NCBI RefSeq assembly: GCF_002104455.1
Contig: NZ_NBOC01000008.1
Location: forward strand, 101,887-165,886
Length of the DNA: 64,000 nt
DNA from: Colwellia chukchiensis
Lineage (GTDB): Bacteria; Pseudomonadota; Gammaproteobacteria; Enterobacterales; Alteromonadaceae
Direction of reading: 5' to 3'
Shown here: piece after piece, positions 29,523 through 39,121 of the stretch
How the letters are laid out: each line of letters begins with the position of its first letter
Position numbering within the stretch: the stretch's first letter is position 1
Position numbers and translations under genes: made by a program
Notes under the pieces: model-generated
Told to the model about the DNA's origin: nothing
Seen by the model: the letters and a program-made list of their open reading frames with translations, nothing else
Database searches by the model: none

Positions 29523-30712
29523 ACATCCTCCGCTGCTTGTCTTAGTTTATATCCGCAAAATTGGCAAATTATAACAAGATAAATCGCCACCGCCATTAAG
29601 AGTGCAAAAGGTAAAGCACTGCCGTCATAACATAACGCTAAAATGGGTCCAGCAAGTGAACCGATGCCAAAACGCAAAGTACCGTTAACGGCCGTTACTG
29701 TGCCAGCATGCGCTGAAAATTGCTGTAGAATTAAGGCATCAGCATTAACTGAAATCATGGATAAACTGCCCATTAACGGCAATATCGCTAAGACATGATA
29801 GACCAAGGGCAAGTTCAATATGCTTGCCAATAACAGGCTGCTAGAAGCCACAAACGCCACTAGCACACCAAAACCTAGCATTCTGCGTGAGCCTACTCGC
29901 CCCACTAGTCGCGTATTCGTAAAGTGTGCGGTCATCAAGGCTAAAATATTAATGGCAAACAGCAAGCTAAACTCAAACTCAGAAACCTTAAAAACGGTTA
30001 AATAAACAAATGATATTGCCGTGATATAAGCAAAAAATGCCAGAGAAACCAACATTGCCGTTAATAAATCAAAACGCGCAGCACGATTACGAAACACAAC
30101 TTGATAACGCTGCAATACGGTTAATTTAACTGAGGAATGAATTTTATCCACATCGGGTAATTGATAATAGCTGCCAATAAAAACAACTAACGCATAGCCC
30201 GCTAAAACATAAAAAATTAATTGCCAACTATGTTGCAGCAATACACTACCAATACTCGGCGCTATCATAGGCGCAAGCATCATGATCATACTGACATAAG
30301 ATAAGCCTTTAGCGGTATCCTTGCCGTAAAGTTGCCTGATAATACCAGGTACCACAACGGTAGCGGCGGCGCTAAGAAAAGCTTGCAAAAAGCGCAAGGC
30401 GATAAACTGTTCAATGCTATTAACCAAAGTCAGTGCAAGCGATGTGACAGTAAATCCAGTTAGCCCTAGCATCACTAATACTCGGGGTGAGTATTTGTCT
30501 GCCAGAGGACCAAACACTAGTAATCCAACGGCGTAACCAAGCAAATAAATACTGAGGCTATTTTGTACTAAAGGCATAGTGGTTGAGAAGTAGTCAGCCA
30601 AGGTTGGCATACCAGGTAAGTACATATCTATGGCTAATGGTGAAACCGCTATAATCGCCGCTAACAATGGCAATAACCGGGATAATAAAATGGTGCTTTT
30701 TTGCGCTTTCAA
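29519..30712 (-). CDS. Bcr/CflA-family multidrug efflux MFS transporter
   Basis: The 397-residue protein has twelve predicted helices and the Bcr/CflA signatures: SPLAIDMYLPGMPTLADYF in helix 1 (the acidic residue typical of proton/drug antiport), GPLADKYSPRVLVMLG after helix 2, and RFLQAFLSAAATVVVPGIIR in helix 4. Family members pump out drugs such as bicyclomycin and chloramphenicol, or small peptides. The start codon is TTG with AGGGA seven bases upstream. It is the first gene of a two-gene unit with elbB. The substrate cannot be deduced. Confidence 0.92.
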   Translation of the reverse strand: MKAQKSTILLSRLLPLLAAIIAVSPLAIDMYLPGMPTLADYFSTTMPLVQNSLSIYLLGYAVGLLVFGPLADKYSPRVLVMLGLTGFTVTSLALTLVNSIEQFIALRFLQAFLSAAATVVVPGIIRQLYGKDTAKGLSYVSMIMMLAPMIAPSIGSVLLQHSWQLIFYVLAGYALVVFIGSYYQLPDVDKIHSSVKLTVLQRYQVVFRNRAARFDLLTAMLVSLAFFAYITAISFVYLTVFKVSEFEFSLLFAINILALMTAHFTNTRLVGRVGSRRMLGFGVLVAFVASSSLLLASILNLPLVYHVLAILPLMGSLSMISVNADALILQQFSAHAGTVTAVNGTLRFGIGSLAGPILALCYDGSALPFALLMAVAIYLVIICQFCGYKLRQAAEDV

Positions 30713-31412
30713 AAAGTCGTCCCTAATTGATTAATGTCTAAGCGTTGCATCATAACGAGCAAGCGCTTGGTGCTTAAAATGCTCAATAAACCGCAACTTT
30801 TTTGCACACAATTATGCGTGACTTAGTGATTGACTAAAACGGGTTTTGACTACTGAGTTTGATAACCCTAATCGCATGCATGTAAATGCCAGCTATTTCA
30901 TATTGGTAGTAGCACAAGTACAGCAAGTCGCTTGCTGTGGTGAATTTTTCAACACTTAAAAAAGCAGGCTGTTTATTGCCACAGACGATCTGGTTTACCG
31001 CCATAGATTTGCCTGCGTGCAATGAAAAAGTTAACTGGGCTAGTATAACCTGCCAATTTGGCAAGCGAAAGCTATATGAAATGAGACTGTTTTGAGGCTA
31101 AAGACAAGCGATAAACACAACCAACATTAATGTGGCCGCTCACCTTGATTTAAGTGCGAGCAACGACTGTATTAGTGGCTTGACAGCATTGTGATATCGA
31201 CACTTGAGCACATCGATATCAATAAAATTTTTCAAGATTAGTACTATGTTGAATTTGATTGTTGCAGAGCTACTTTCTGTGTTTATACACTTAACGCAAG
31301 TGCCCATAGCACAACACGCTGGCTACCTTCCTAGTCAGCGTCTTTTCTCAATAAGCTGACAGTGACTTATTGAGAAAAGCTGAGCCAGCGATCTTGTATG
31401 ATTTTTTAGTCT
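30713..31412. other. 700-bp gap with no clear gene
   Basis: The region lies upstream of the efflux gene and downstream of the metalloprotease. A 76-codon minus-strand frame (31064-30834) exists, but it has no recognisable motif and no strong ribosome site, so I do not call it. The only distinct structure is the inverted repeat at 31342-31379, listed separately. Confidence 0.5.
31342..31379. repeat. Perfect 14-bp inverted repeat (hairpin) downstream of the metalloprotease
   Basis: CTTTTCTCAATAAG (31342-31355) pairs with CTTATTGAGAAAAG (31366-31379) around ten bases. It is 34 bases beyond the metalloprotease stop on that gene's downstream side. No T-run follows, so it may be a 3'-end stabiliser or a weak terminator. 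Confidence 0.7.
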
Positions 31413-33842
31413 TTAGTTACTGCCAATGGGTGAACCTGGTGGCAAGGTAATATTTGTCGTCGGCGTTGACGATTTATCATGGGCTAAACTGTATTTAATT
31501 TGTTGTGCCAATAATTGAAAGTGCGCCAGCGAGCCTTTATATTTTCTGATGCTGCGTTTATCCGTTAACCACTGGGTTAGATCTTGCAAAGTAACAAAAA
31601 CTTCAGCTCGTACTTCTGGTACCACTTCTGTGCTGTGCCATAACTTTAACAAATGCTCAACTAACTGCTGATTAACACGTTGCTGTACTAATAATTCACT
31701 CGCCTGTTTAGGCGCTGACTTAATGGTGCTTGCCACGAGTTCGTTAAGTAAAAAACCGACCGACGGCACTTCTTTATCAAGCATGGTTTGCTGTTGTAAT
31801 CTCGCTAAGCGCTGCGCATTAAGTAACTGTGATAAGGTGTGCTTGGCACTGGCCTCTGCAGCACTTATAGGGTCAAAGGTTAAACCGGTTCGACTAACAA
31901 AGCTTTCACGATCTCGGCTGTAGCCATAAGCTTTCGGTGGGATCAAAGCACTAATAGCTGCCGGCAAGGTCAGCGTCTGAGTTGATAAAGTGCTGATTAA
32001 TGCTGCTAATGCTGCATGTTGCGCTTTACCAGTAACCATTTTTTGTTGATTGTTAAACTGTTCATCACGTATTTGATAGCCATATTCAACACCAGCAACT
32101 AACTTGGCAGCGGCTTGTACTTGAAAGCGATGAAAGTTGTAAATGGGTACCAAGACTTGTTCAAGTTCAGACATAGGTGCGCCAACGGGGATACTATGCA
32201 AGCCAAAGTTTTGCAATGCCAATGCCCTAACTTCTAATACCCGTTGTAGTTCTTTCGCTGCGTCTACGCCATTGTCCCATAAGTGCCCGGTTGCATGCGC
32301 GCCTGATTGTGGCCTCGCATCGGGGTCAGAAACGTACTCGAGCCCTAATGCTTGCGTGTTCGCCACTAAGTCCGCCAAAAAGCTTGCTTCTTGCGCTGCT
32401 GGTACATCAGCATAACCGTAGGCAATAACGTACTTATCCCATGCACCTATCCCCTCTGCATAGGCGTTAGCTAAGCTGATCTCACCATTTTCAATAGTGA
32501 TGAGTGGATGTGGGTAGTCCATCACAGACGCGCGATCATTAACACTGGCCGCAAAGTTATGTGCTATGCCTAAAGTGTGCCCCACTTCATGGGCCGATAA
32601 TTGACGAATGCGTGCTAAGGCCATTTCCTTCATGGCACTGGTGTCGGCATTGGCCGCTTTAAACGGTGAAGTTAAACCTAGCGCAATTAAATAATCTTGA
32701 CGTACCCGTAACGAGCCCAAAGTAACATGGCCTTTAATGATCTCTCCGGTACGAGGGTCGATAACCGATGAGCCATACGACCAACCGCGCGTTGCTCTAT
32801 GTACCCATTGAATAACATTATAACGAACATCCATAGGGTCGGCGTCAGCGGGTAATATTTTCACTTGGAAAGCATCTTTATAACCAATTGCCTCAAATGC
32901 TTGTTGCCACCAGCGCGCGCCATCAAGTAACGCCGTTTTCACCGGCTCAGGTACGCCGGCATCTAAATAGTAAACAATCGGCTCAACCGCCTCACTCACG
33001 GCTGCTGTAGGATCTTGCTTATGTAAACGGTGGCGTGGAATATTACGCTTAATTAACGGCTCATCAATGGCACTCGCGTAATCGGCATAGGCATGCTGCC
33101 AATAACCACTATAGGGATGAAAAACACGCGTTTGGTAGCCGTCATCGGGTAGCTTGATTAATGAGTGATGTAAGTTCACAGTGACCGCAGAGGCATCTGG
33201 CGTTACCGAGCGTAAATAGGCACCTGCATCACTACCTTTGAAGGTTACGGTAGCTTCAAGTTCAGTATTATTTGGAAAGGCTTTACTACGCTTTTCATAG
33301 ATAGCACTGCGGCTAAGATCTATACTAAAACGCCCCTGTTTTGTTGCTTTTAGCTGTGCCGATAAGTTATGAATATCCGATAACAAAAATGGCGTATAAT
33401 CAATGAGTGTTTTGCTATTATCCACTGAGCTGTGGCTGACTTTAAAGCCCCAGATAATTGAACTTGCAAACGCTTCATCTATGGCTTGTTGCTCGAGCTT
33501 ATTATCACTATCTGCACGATAATCGGTATTAAGTTGACGTAACAACACTTTATTACCCACTCTTTCAAAGCGTACGATGCGAGTAGCGCCTAATTGCCCC
33601 CGATCTAAACCAATATCATTAGAGCCAACACCATGTGGCAGACTACTTTGAAATAAAAACGCTTGCTCAAAGTTGCTTATTTCAAGAAATACTTTGCCGG
33701 TTTCTTGATCAAGATAAAATGAGAAGAAACCTTGATGGTGCTGTTTGTCTTTAATAAATTCGGCGTAACTGCTTGCTTCTTGCGCTTGTATCGAAGATAC
33801 AAAAAGCCAACAAAATACCATAGCCCTAACGAAAAACTTCAT
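31413..33842 (-). CDS. Large exported zinc-dependent metalloprotease (DUF5117/DUF4953 type)
   Basis: The 809-residue protein has a signal peptide (MKFFVRAMVFCWLFVSSIQA) and a DUF5117-like N-terminal half. The extended zinc site HEVGHTLGIAHN is near residue 418, followed by the Met-turn-like SVMDYPHP. The HExxHxxGxxH pattern marks a metzincin-type catalytic site. The C-terminal third is helical. Related proteins are annotated only as zinc-dependent metalloproteases of the cell envelope; the substrates are unknown. CAGGGA lies six bases before the ATG. It is transcribed alone, divergent from fbp, and fits the peptide-using lifestyle. Confidence 0.9.
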   Translation of the reverse strand: MKFFVRAMVFCWLFVSSIQAQEASSYAEFIKDKQHHQGFFSFYLDQETGKVFLEISNFEQAFLFQSSLPHGVGSNDIGLDRGQLGATRIVRFERVGNKVLLRQLNTDYRADSDNKLEQQAIDEAFASSIIWGFKVSHSSVDNSKTLIDYTPFLLSDIHNLSAQLKATKQGRFSIDLSRSAIYEKRSKAFPNNTELEATVTFKGSDAGAYLRSVTPDASAVTVNLHHSLIKLPDDGYQTRVFHPYSGYWQHAYADYASAIDEPLIKRNIPRHRLHKQDPTAAVSEAVEPIVYYLDAGVPEPVKTALLDGARWWQQAFEAIGYKDAFQVKILPADADPMDVRYNVIQWVHRATRGWSYGSSVIDPRTGEIIKGHVTLGSLRVRQDYLIALGLTSPFKAANADTSAMKEMALARIRQLSAHEVGHTLGIAHNFAASVNDRASVMDYPHPLITIENGEISLANAYAEGIGAWDKYVIAYGYADVPAAQEASFLADLVANTQALGLEYVSDPDARPQSGAHATGHLWDNGVDAAKELQRVLEVRALALQNFGLHSIPVGAPMSELEQVLVPIYNFHRFQVQAAAKLVAGVEYGYQIRDEQFNNQQKMVTGKAQHAALAALISTLSTQTLTLPAAISALIPPKAYGYSRDRESFVSRTGLTFDPISAAEASAKHTLSQLLNAQRLARLQQQTMLDKEVPSVGFLLNELVASTIKSAPKQASELLVQQRVNQQLVEHLLKLWHSTEVVPEVRAEVFVTLQDLTQWLTDKRSIRKYKGSLAHFQLLAQQIKYSLAHDKSSTPTTNITLPPGSPIGSN

Positions 33843-34055
33843 ATTAAATCCCTGCAGTGTGTAAAATTAAATAATAGAAATACTGAAAATACTTTGGTTC
33901 TTGTTATAATCGCCGTCAAAGTAAACTCAACACTTAGTTAGCTTACTTTATCGCTTGATTAAAACAACTTTTGATATTTTGACAATATACCATAATATTA
34001 AAAATTAAATACAATATACAATTTGAGTCTTACTCTAAAGTAATTAGGTAACCCT

Positions 34056-35024
34056 ATGCAACGACTAGCTCCCGCTTTACGCAAAGATAATGTTCCATTA
34101 GATTTAATTTCGTTAATTAAAACCATTCTAGCTGCAACGAAAGAAATCTCTTTTCGCGTTAGCCAAGCGCATTTAAGTGGTTTGATGGGGTCAACATTAG
34201 ATGAAAATATTCAAGGTGAAGTGCAAAAGAAGCTTGATGTAGTGGCCAATGAACTTTTCAAAGATATTTTATTAGAGTCTGGCTTTGTCAAAGCTATTTC
34301 TTCAGAAGAAGAAGACAGCTCAGTGGCGGGTGATGAAAACGGCAAATATATTGTCTCATTTGATCCACTAGACGGGAGTTCAAATATCGACATAAACTCG
34401 TTAATTGGTACTATATTTTCAATTCACCAAGCGCCAGCGGATATGGACGCGAGTGATCCCAACATGTTTAAACAAGCAGGCAATAAACAAGTCTGCGCCG
34501 GCTATGTTCTTTACGGCCCGTCAACTATGCTGGTAATGACCACCGGCAGTGGCACCCACTTTTATGTTTTAGATCGCACCCATGGCGGCTACTTGCAAGT
34601 TGAACGTAATGTCCAAGTACCTCAAGATACCCAAGAGTTTGCCATCAATATGTCAAACCAACGTTTTTGGCAACAACCCATGCAAAATTATATTAATGAT
34701 TTATTGGCCGGTGATACTGGGCCACGGGGCAAAAACTTTAACATGCGTTGGATAGCGGCCATGGTTGGCGATATTCATCGGGTTTTATGTCGTGGCGGTT
34801 TATTTACTTATCCTGCCGATAACAAAAATCCAGAAAAACCTTATAAATTACGCTTAATGTATGAAGCCAACCCGATGAGTTTCTTACTTGAACAAGCAGG
34901 TGGCTTAGCCATGACCAGCCAAGGTCGCATTATGGATATTGAACCAACTGATATTCATCAACGCGTTGAAGTGATCATGGGCTCAAAAAATGAAGTACAA
35001 GCCTGTTTAGCCTATTACCAATAA
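34056..35024 (+). CDS. fbp: Class I fructose-1,6-bisphosphatase
   Basis: The 322-residue protein contains the metal-binding signature [18 protein letters not shown] near residue 107 and [24 protein letters not shown] near residue 250, both class I FBPase hallmarks. It hydrolyses fructose 1,6-bisphosphate to fructose 6-phosphate, the committed step of gluconeogenesis, needed for growth on peptides, fatty acids or organic acids. It is a single-gene unit divergent from the metalloprotease; the 213-bp gap between them is AT-rich. Confidence 0.98.
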   Translation: MQRLAPALRKDNVPLDLISLIKTILAATKEISFRVSQAHLSGLMGSTLDENIQGEVQKKLDVVANELFKDILLESGFVKAISSEEEDSSVAGDENGKYIVSFDPLDGSSNIDINSLIGTIFSIHQAPADMDASDPNMFKQAGNKQVCAGYVLYGPSTMLVMTTGSGTHFYVLDRTHGGYLQVERNVQVPQDTQEFAINMSNQRFWQQPMQNYINDLLAGDTGPRGKNFNMRWIAAMVGDIHRVLCRGGLFTYPADNKNPEKPYKLRLMYEANPMSFLLEQAGGLAMTSQGRIMDIEPTDIHQRVEVIMGSKNEVQACLAYYQ

Positions 35025-35245
35025 CGCCTCATTTCTCTTAAGCACTGTGCTAACCAGCCAGTGCTTTATTTGCTTAGCCCCCTGCATTTTTTAGCCCCTT
35101 TAAATTTGTAACTATCGCGACTATTAGCTGCCGTGAAGGCAGTAAATTTATTTAGCGTCTTGGAATTTAGCTATAATATCCTGTATTTATCACCTATAGT
35201 GATAAATATATTATCTAAAGCAACTAGCCCAGGGACGATGATGTT

Positions 35246-36784
35246 ATGAGTGTAAGCACTGAAATTGAACATACTTTTTCTGCACAAGAACAACTGGTTT
35301 CTACCACAGATCTTAAAGGCACTATCACCTATGCAAACCCAGAATTCTGCCATATTTCTGGCTACGACTTGGCAGAACTCGTTGGCCAACATCATAATAT
35401 CGTACGCCATCCTGATATGCCTAAAGCGGCTTTTAAAGACTTATGGGAAAAATTAAAACGTGGCGACTCATGGCGTGGCGTCATTAAAAATCGCTGTAAA
35501 AATGGCGACTACTACTGGGTAGATGCCTATGTCACGCCCTTGGTCAATGATGGTAGTATTGTTGGTTATCAATCGGTTAGGTCATTACCCAGTGAACAGC
35601 AAAAAGCACAAGCGCAAGCGCTATATCAAAAGTTAAATAACAATAAACCTGTGGTTGATATTCAAGCTAATATCACTTTAAAACGTATTATTGCAGCTTT
35701 AGTTTTTATGGCCGCCATTACCTTAAACTGGCTATTAATCGGCGCGCTAAGCGCAGTGCTCATTTTATCGCTATGTATGGTGATTTTTATCACTATCTTC
35801 GCGGAAGAGTTGATTTATATGCCGCGACAGCTCGCGAAGACCAAACAAAGTTTTGATAGCCCATCACGGCTTATTTTTCTCGGTAAAGGCGCTATTAACA
35901 TACTCAAATACCCAGCAGAGCTTTATCAGGCGAGAATAAAAACCATTTTAGGCCGTAGCAGAGATACCGGCAAAACCTTAGCAACCCTTGCCGAAGAACT
36001 TGCACAAACAGCAACAGAAATGCACACCAGTATTCAAGAAGAAAACCAACATATTGACCAGTTTGCCACTGCAATTACCCAAATGAGTGCCACCATTAAA
36101 GAGGTCAATCAGAGCACTAATATGGCCCATGAGCAAGTGTCAGCGGTTGAGGCAGAGTGTCGACAAAATATTGGTGTTGTCGAAGGTAATGAAACTAAAA
36201 TCACCCAGTTAGCCAATGACGTCGAAAACGCTGCTACCAATGCGAATGAATTAGTCAATGATATCGATAAAATATCCACTGTCATGACTGAAATACAAGG
36301 CATCGCCGATCAAACCAATTTACTTGCGCTCAATGCCGCCATTGAAGCTGCCAGAGCAGGTGAACAAGGTCGAGGATTTGCTGTGGTGGCCGATGAAGTG
36401 CGCACCTTAGCCAGTAGAACCCAAAGTGCCACAGAACAAATACAACTTTCAGTGGCAGAGCTACAGCAAACCTTAAAAACTTGGAACCAAGTTATGTTAG
36501 CGAATAAGAGCCATGCCGATGACTGTAGTGTGCAATCAAAGTCAATCAAGCAAGCTATGTATAGTATTATTGAAAATATTCAAAACGTGAATGATATGAC
36601 CGCACAAATTGCCACGGCATCAGAACAACAAAGTGTAGTTGCTGAGCAAATTACGCAAGGCGTTCATGACATTAGCAATATTTCTAAACACAATACGCAG
36701 TTAGCAAGTGCCGTCTCTACTAAAAGCGTTGAAGTTAATCATAGCGCTGAAAAGATCGCCCAGCTCAGCGAAAACTTTGGCTAA
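35246..36784 (+). CDS. PAS-domain methyl-accepting chemotaxis protein (Aer-like)
   Basis: The 512-residue protein has an N-terminal PAS domain (residues about 10-120) with the Aer-type motifs [18 protein letters not shown] and [14 protein letters not shown] close pair of membrane helices (about 150-190) comes next, and a cytoplasmic signalling domain with the conserved tip [19 protein letters not shown]. There is no periplasmic domain, so it probably senses an internal cue such as redox state through a PAS cofactor (FAD in Aer). It should signal to CheA/CheW encoded elsewhere. AGGGA precedes the ATG at a slightly long distance. Confidence 0.93.
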   Translation: MSVSTEIEHTFSAQEQLVSTTDLKGTITYANPEFCHISGYDLAELVGQHHNIVRHPDMPKAAFKDLWEKLKRGDSWRGVIKNRCKNGDYYWVDAYVTPLVNDGSIVGYQSVRSLPSEQQKAQAQALYQKLNNNKPVVDIQANITLKRIIAALVFMAAITLNWLLIGALSAVLILSLCMVIFITIFAEELIYMPRQLAKTKQSFDSPSRLIFLGKGAINILKYPAELYQARIKTILGRSRDTGKTLATLAEELAQTATEMHTSIQEENQHIDQFATAITQMSATIKEVNQSTNMAHEQVSAVEAECRQNIGVVEGNETKITQLANDVENAATNANELVNDIDKISTVMTEIQGIADQTNLLALNAAIEAARAGEQGRGFAVVADEVRTLASRTQSATEQIQLSVAELQQTLKTWNQVMLANKSHADDCSVQSKSIKQAMYSIIENIQNVNDMTAQIATASEQQSVVAEQITQGVHDISNISKHNTQLASAVSTKSVEVNHSAEKIAQLSENFG

Positions 36785-36937
36785 CAATTAATCACTAGCA
36801 ACGGTTCGCATACAAAAGTTCAGCGTTAGCGGCACCAATGGTGCTCGCTGCTTTTGTCTTCTGGTATTTTTTTAATCCTCCCAACCCCGACCAATCATGT
36901 ACTCTTGAAAATAGATAAAGTGCTCACGCCTGCAATG

Positions 36938-36949
36938 TGACAAATGTCA
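36938..36949. promoter_or_regulatory. Inverted repeat TGACA-AA-TGTCA upstream of the gbsR-like gene
   Basis: This short symmetric site lies 93 bases ahead of the regulator gene and 19 bases before the FNR-like site. It could be an operator for the GbsR/MarR protein itself or another dimeric regulator. The assignment is weak. Confidence 0.4.
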
Positions 36950-36968
36950 TTTTTCTCACCTCATCTAC

Positions 36969-36982
36969 TTGACTTAGATCAA
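36969..36982. promoter_or_regulatory. FNR/ANR-like binding site
   Basis: TTGACTTAGATCAA differs from the FNR consensus TTGAT-N4-ATCAA at one base. It is 59 bases upstream of the GbsR/MarR gene, which precedes the cytochrome bd genes. A -10-like TACAAT is at 36991-36996, so the site would overlap the -35 region if that promoter is used. CRP-type binding is an alternative. Confidence 0.62.
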
Positions 36983-37041
36983 AAACCGACTACAATTTTC
37001 ACAAATTACTGAAAGTTCGAAAACAACAAAAGAGTAGCAAA

Positions 37042-37584
37042 ATGAAAATTACACCTATGACGCAATCACTGGTATTACATTTTGGTGAAATGGGCTCTCG
37101 CTGGGGCTTAAATCGTACGTTAGGGCAAATGTATGCGCTGATCGTCCTAACCGAAGCACCACTAAACGCCGATCAGATCAGTGAAGCATTACAAATCTCT
37201 CGCTCAAATGTCAGTATGGGCTTAAAAGAGCTTAAATCTTGGAATCTGATCAAGTTACAGCATATTCCCGGTGACAGAAAAGAGTACTTTTCAGCACCAA
37301 GTGATATTTGGGAGATCGCCCGTACTTTAGTGCTAGAGCGCCGCAAGCGTGAATTAGATCCAACGCTATCGACCCTGCGCGATGCCTTAATGGAACAAGC
37401 TACTAGTGAAGCCGACCAATATGCGCAAATGCGGGTCAAGCAAATGCATGATCTACTGGAAATGGTAACGTTGTGGACCACAGAGCTACAAGGTATGTCA
37501 TCGGACAAGCTTGCTGCGCTACTTAAGCTTGGCGAAGGGATCAGCAAACTATTAGATGTGAAAGACAAGTTACTGCTGAGGTAG
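37042..37584 (+). CDS. GbsR/MarR-family transcriptional regulator
   Basis: The 180-residue protein has a winged helix-turn-helix at about residues 25-95 (LNADQISEALQISRSNVSMGLKEL, then GDRKEYFSAP as the wing) and a long helical C-terminus for dimerisation. GbsR-type regulators typically repress nearby genes in response to a small ligand. It stands 118 bases ahead of the cytochrome bd genes on the same strand, so oxidase control is the natural inference. An FNR-like site and a short inverted repeat precede it. Confidence 0.88.
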   Translation: MKITPMTQSLVLHFGEMGSRWGLNRTLGQMYALIVLTEAPLNADQISEALQISRSNVSMGLKELKSWNLIKLQHIPGDRKEYFSAPSDIWEIARTLVLERRKRELDPTLSTLRDALMEQATSEADQYAQMRVKQMHDLLEMVTLWTTELQGMSSDKLAALLKLGEGISKLLDVKDKLLLR

Positions 37585-37702
37585 CGAATTCAATACACTT
37601 CGCGTTAAAGGCATATATTTTCTAAGATAAACAGACAAACACGTTATTTTCACGACATTAAATTAATTAGCTTAGGCAATTACACTATCTGGAGTAACTC
37701 AG

Positions 37703-39121
37703 ATGTTCGATGCAGTCACCCTCGCCAATGACACAAGTTTCATGCTTTCACGCATCCAATTTGCTGCCAATATTAGCTTCCATATTTTATTTCCCACCAT
37801 CAATATCGCCCTTTGCTGGATACTAGTATTTTTTAAAGTGCGCTATAACCTAAGCCAAGATGAAACTTGGTTGCGCGTTTACCGCTTTTGGGTGCGCATA
37901 TTTGCCCTCACCTTCGCCATAGGCGTTGTCAGCGGCATTACTATGTCATTTCAATTTGGCACTAACTGGCCGGGTTATATGGAAACAGTCGGCAATATTG
38001 CTGGGCCCTTATTAGGCTATGAGGTAATGACAGCCTTTTTCCTAGAAGCCTCATTTTTATCCATTATGCTCTTTGGTATGAATCGCGTGTCTAACCGTGT
38101 CCACACCCTGGCCACCATTTTAGTCGCCATAGGCACAAGCTTGTCGGCATTTTGGATATTATCGTTAGACTCTTGGATGCAAACACCCGCTGGCATCGAA
38201 ATGATAGACGGCGTTGCCCATGTCACCAGTTGGCTTGAGGTTATTTTCAACCCTTCGATGCCGTATCGACTGATGCACATGTTACTTGCTTCTGGCTTAA
38301 CTGCTGCCTTTCTCATTTCAGGTATTTCCGCGTATCGGCTGCTTAGAGGCGACAATAAACAATCGGTCAAGCATGCGCTGAACTTTTCCGTGGCCTTGGC
38401 GGCGATATTAATCCCAATACAAATGTTTATCGGTGATTTGCATGGCCTAAATACCTTAAAACACCAACCGGCAAAAATTGCCGCAATGGAAGGTGTTTGG
38501 CAAACCGATACGGGTGTGCCTTTATTGCTATTCGCACTACCTGATCAGACACAGCGCAAAAATCACTTTGAAATAAAAATACCCAACATGGCGAGCCTTA
38601 TTTTAACGCATGATAGCCAAGGCGAAATTCAGGGTTTGAATGATTTTGTCGATGCGCACCCGCCCGTTGCGCCCGTTTTTTTTAGTTTTCGCATTATGAT
38701 TGCCATCGGTATATTAATGTGGTTATTTTCTTGGCTAGCGACTTATCAATATGTCATTAAAAAACGCTATCCGCCTTGGCTTTTAAAGACTGGGCTTGTG
38801 ATGACGTTCTCAGGCTGGATTGCAACCTTAGCCGGCTGGTATGTCACCGAAATTGGTCGTCAGCCCTTTTTGGTTACCGGCATTTTACGCACCAAAGATG
38901 CGGTAACAACGACCGCCCCTGAGAATATAGTTATCTCATTAACACTATACATACTCATTTATGGCTTTTTGCTTGTCGCTTATATTCGCACACTTTTTGT
39001 AATGGCTAATCGAGCGGTAATACTGGAGCAAGGCAATACATCAATTACCGGCGCGACAACCACTACAGATATTGAGTTCGCGGATAAACAAGCAAATACT
39101 GAAAACCAAGGAGTGAAATAA
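37703..39121 (+). CDS. cydA: Cytochrome bd-type ubiquinol oxidase subunit I (CIO-like, short Q-loop)
   Basis: The 472-residue protein has the heme-ligand regions of CydA: RIQFAANISFHILFP with the His ligand, GYEVMTAFFLEASFLSI with the two conserved glutamates, and RLMHMLLAS with the second His. The quinol-binding Q-loop is short, as in the cyanide-insensitive CioA branch. Two signature positions vary: DSWMQTPAG where NSWMQ is usual, and GRQPF where GRQPW is usual. It oxidises ubiquinol and reduces oxygen to water with high affinity. Its stop codon overlaps the start of the next gene by one base (TAATG). Confidence 0.95.
   Translation: MFDAVTLANDTSFMLSRIQFAANISFHILFPTINIALCWILVFFKVRYNLSQDETWLRVYRFWVRIFALTFAIGVVSGITMSFQFGTNWPGYMETVGNIAGPLLGYEVMTAFFLEASFLSIMLFGMNRVSNRVHTLATILVAIGTSLSAFWILSLDSWMQTPAGIEMIDGVAHVTSWLEVIFNPSMPYRLMHMLLASGLTAAFLISGISAYRLLRGDNKQSVKHALNFSVALAAILIPIQMFIGDLHGLNTLKHQPAKIAAMEGVWQTDTGVPLLLFALPDQTQRKNHFEIKIPNMASLILTHDSQGEIQGLNDFVDAHPPVAPVFFSFRIMIAIGILMWLFSWLATYQYVIKKRYPPWLLKTGLVMTFSGWIATLAGWYVTEIGRQPFLVTGILRTKDAVTTTAPENIVISLTLYILIYGFLLVAYIRTLFVMANRAVILEQGNTSITGATTTTDIEFADKQANTENQGVK

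Noticed and set aside
30834..31064. 76-codon minus-strand frame in the gap beside the efflux gene
   Set aside because: No known motif, no clear ribosome site and odd composition; left as non-coding until conservation is shown.
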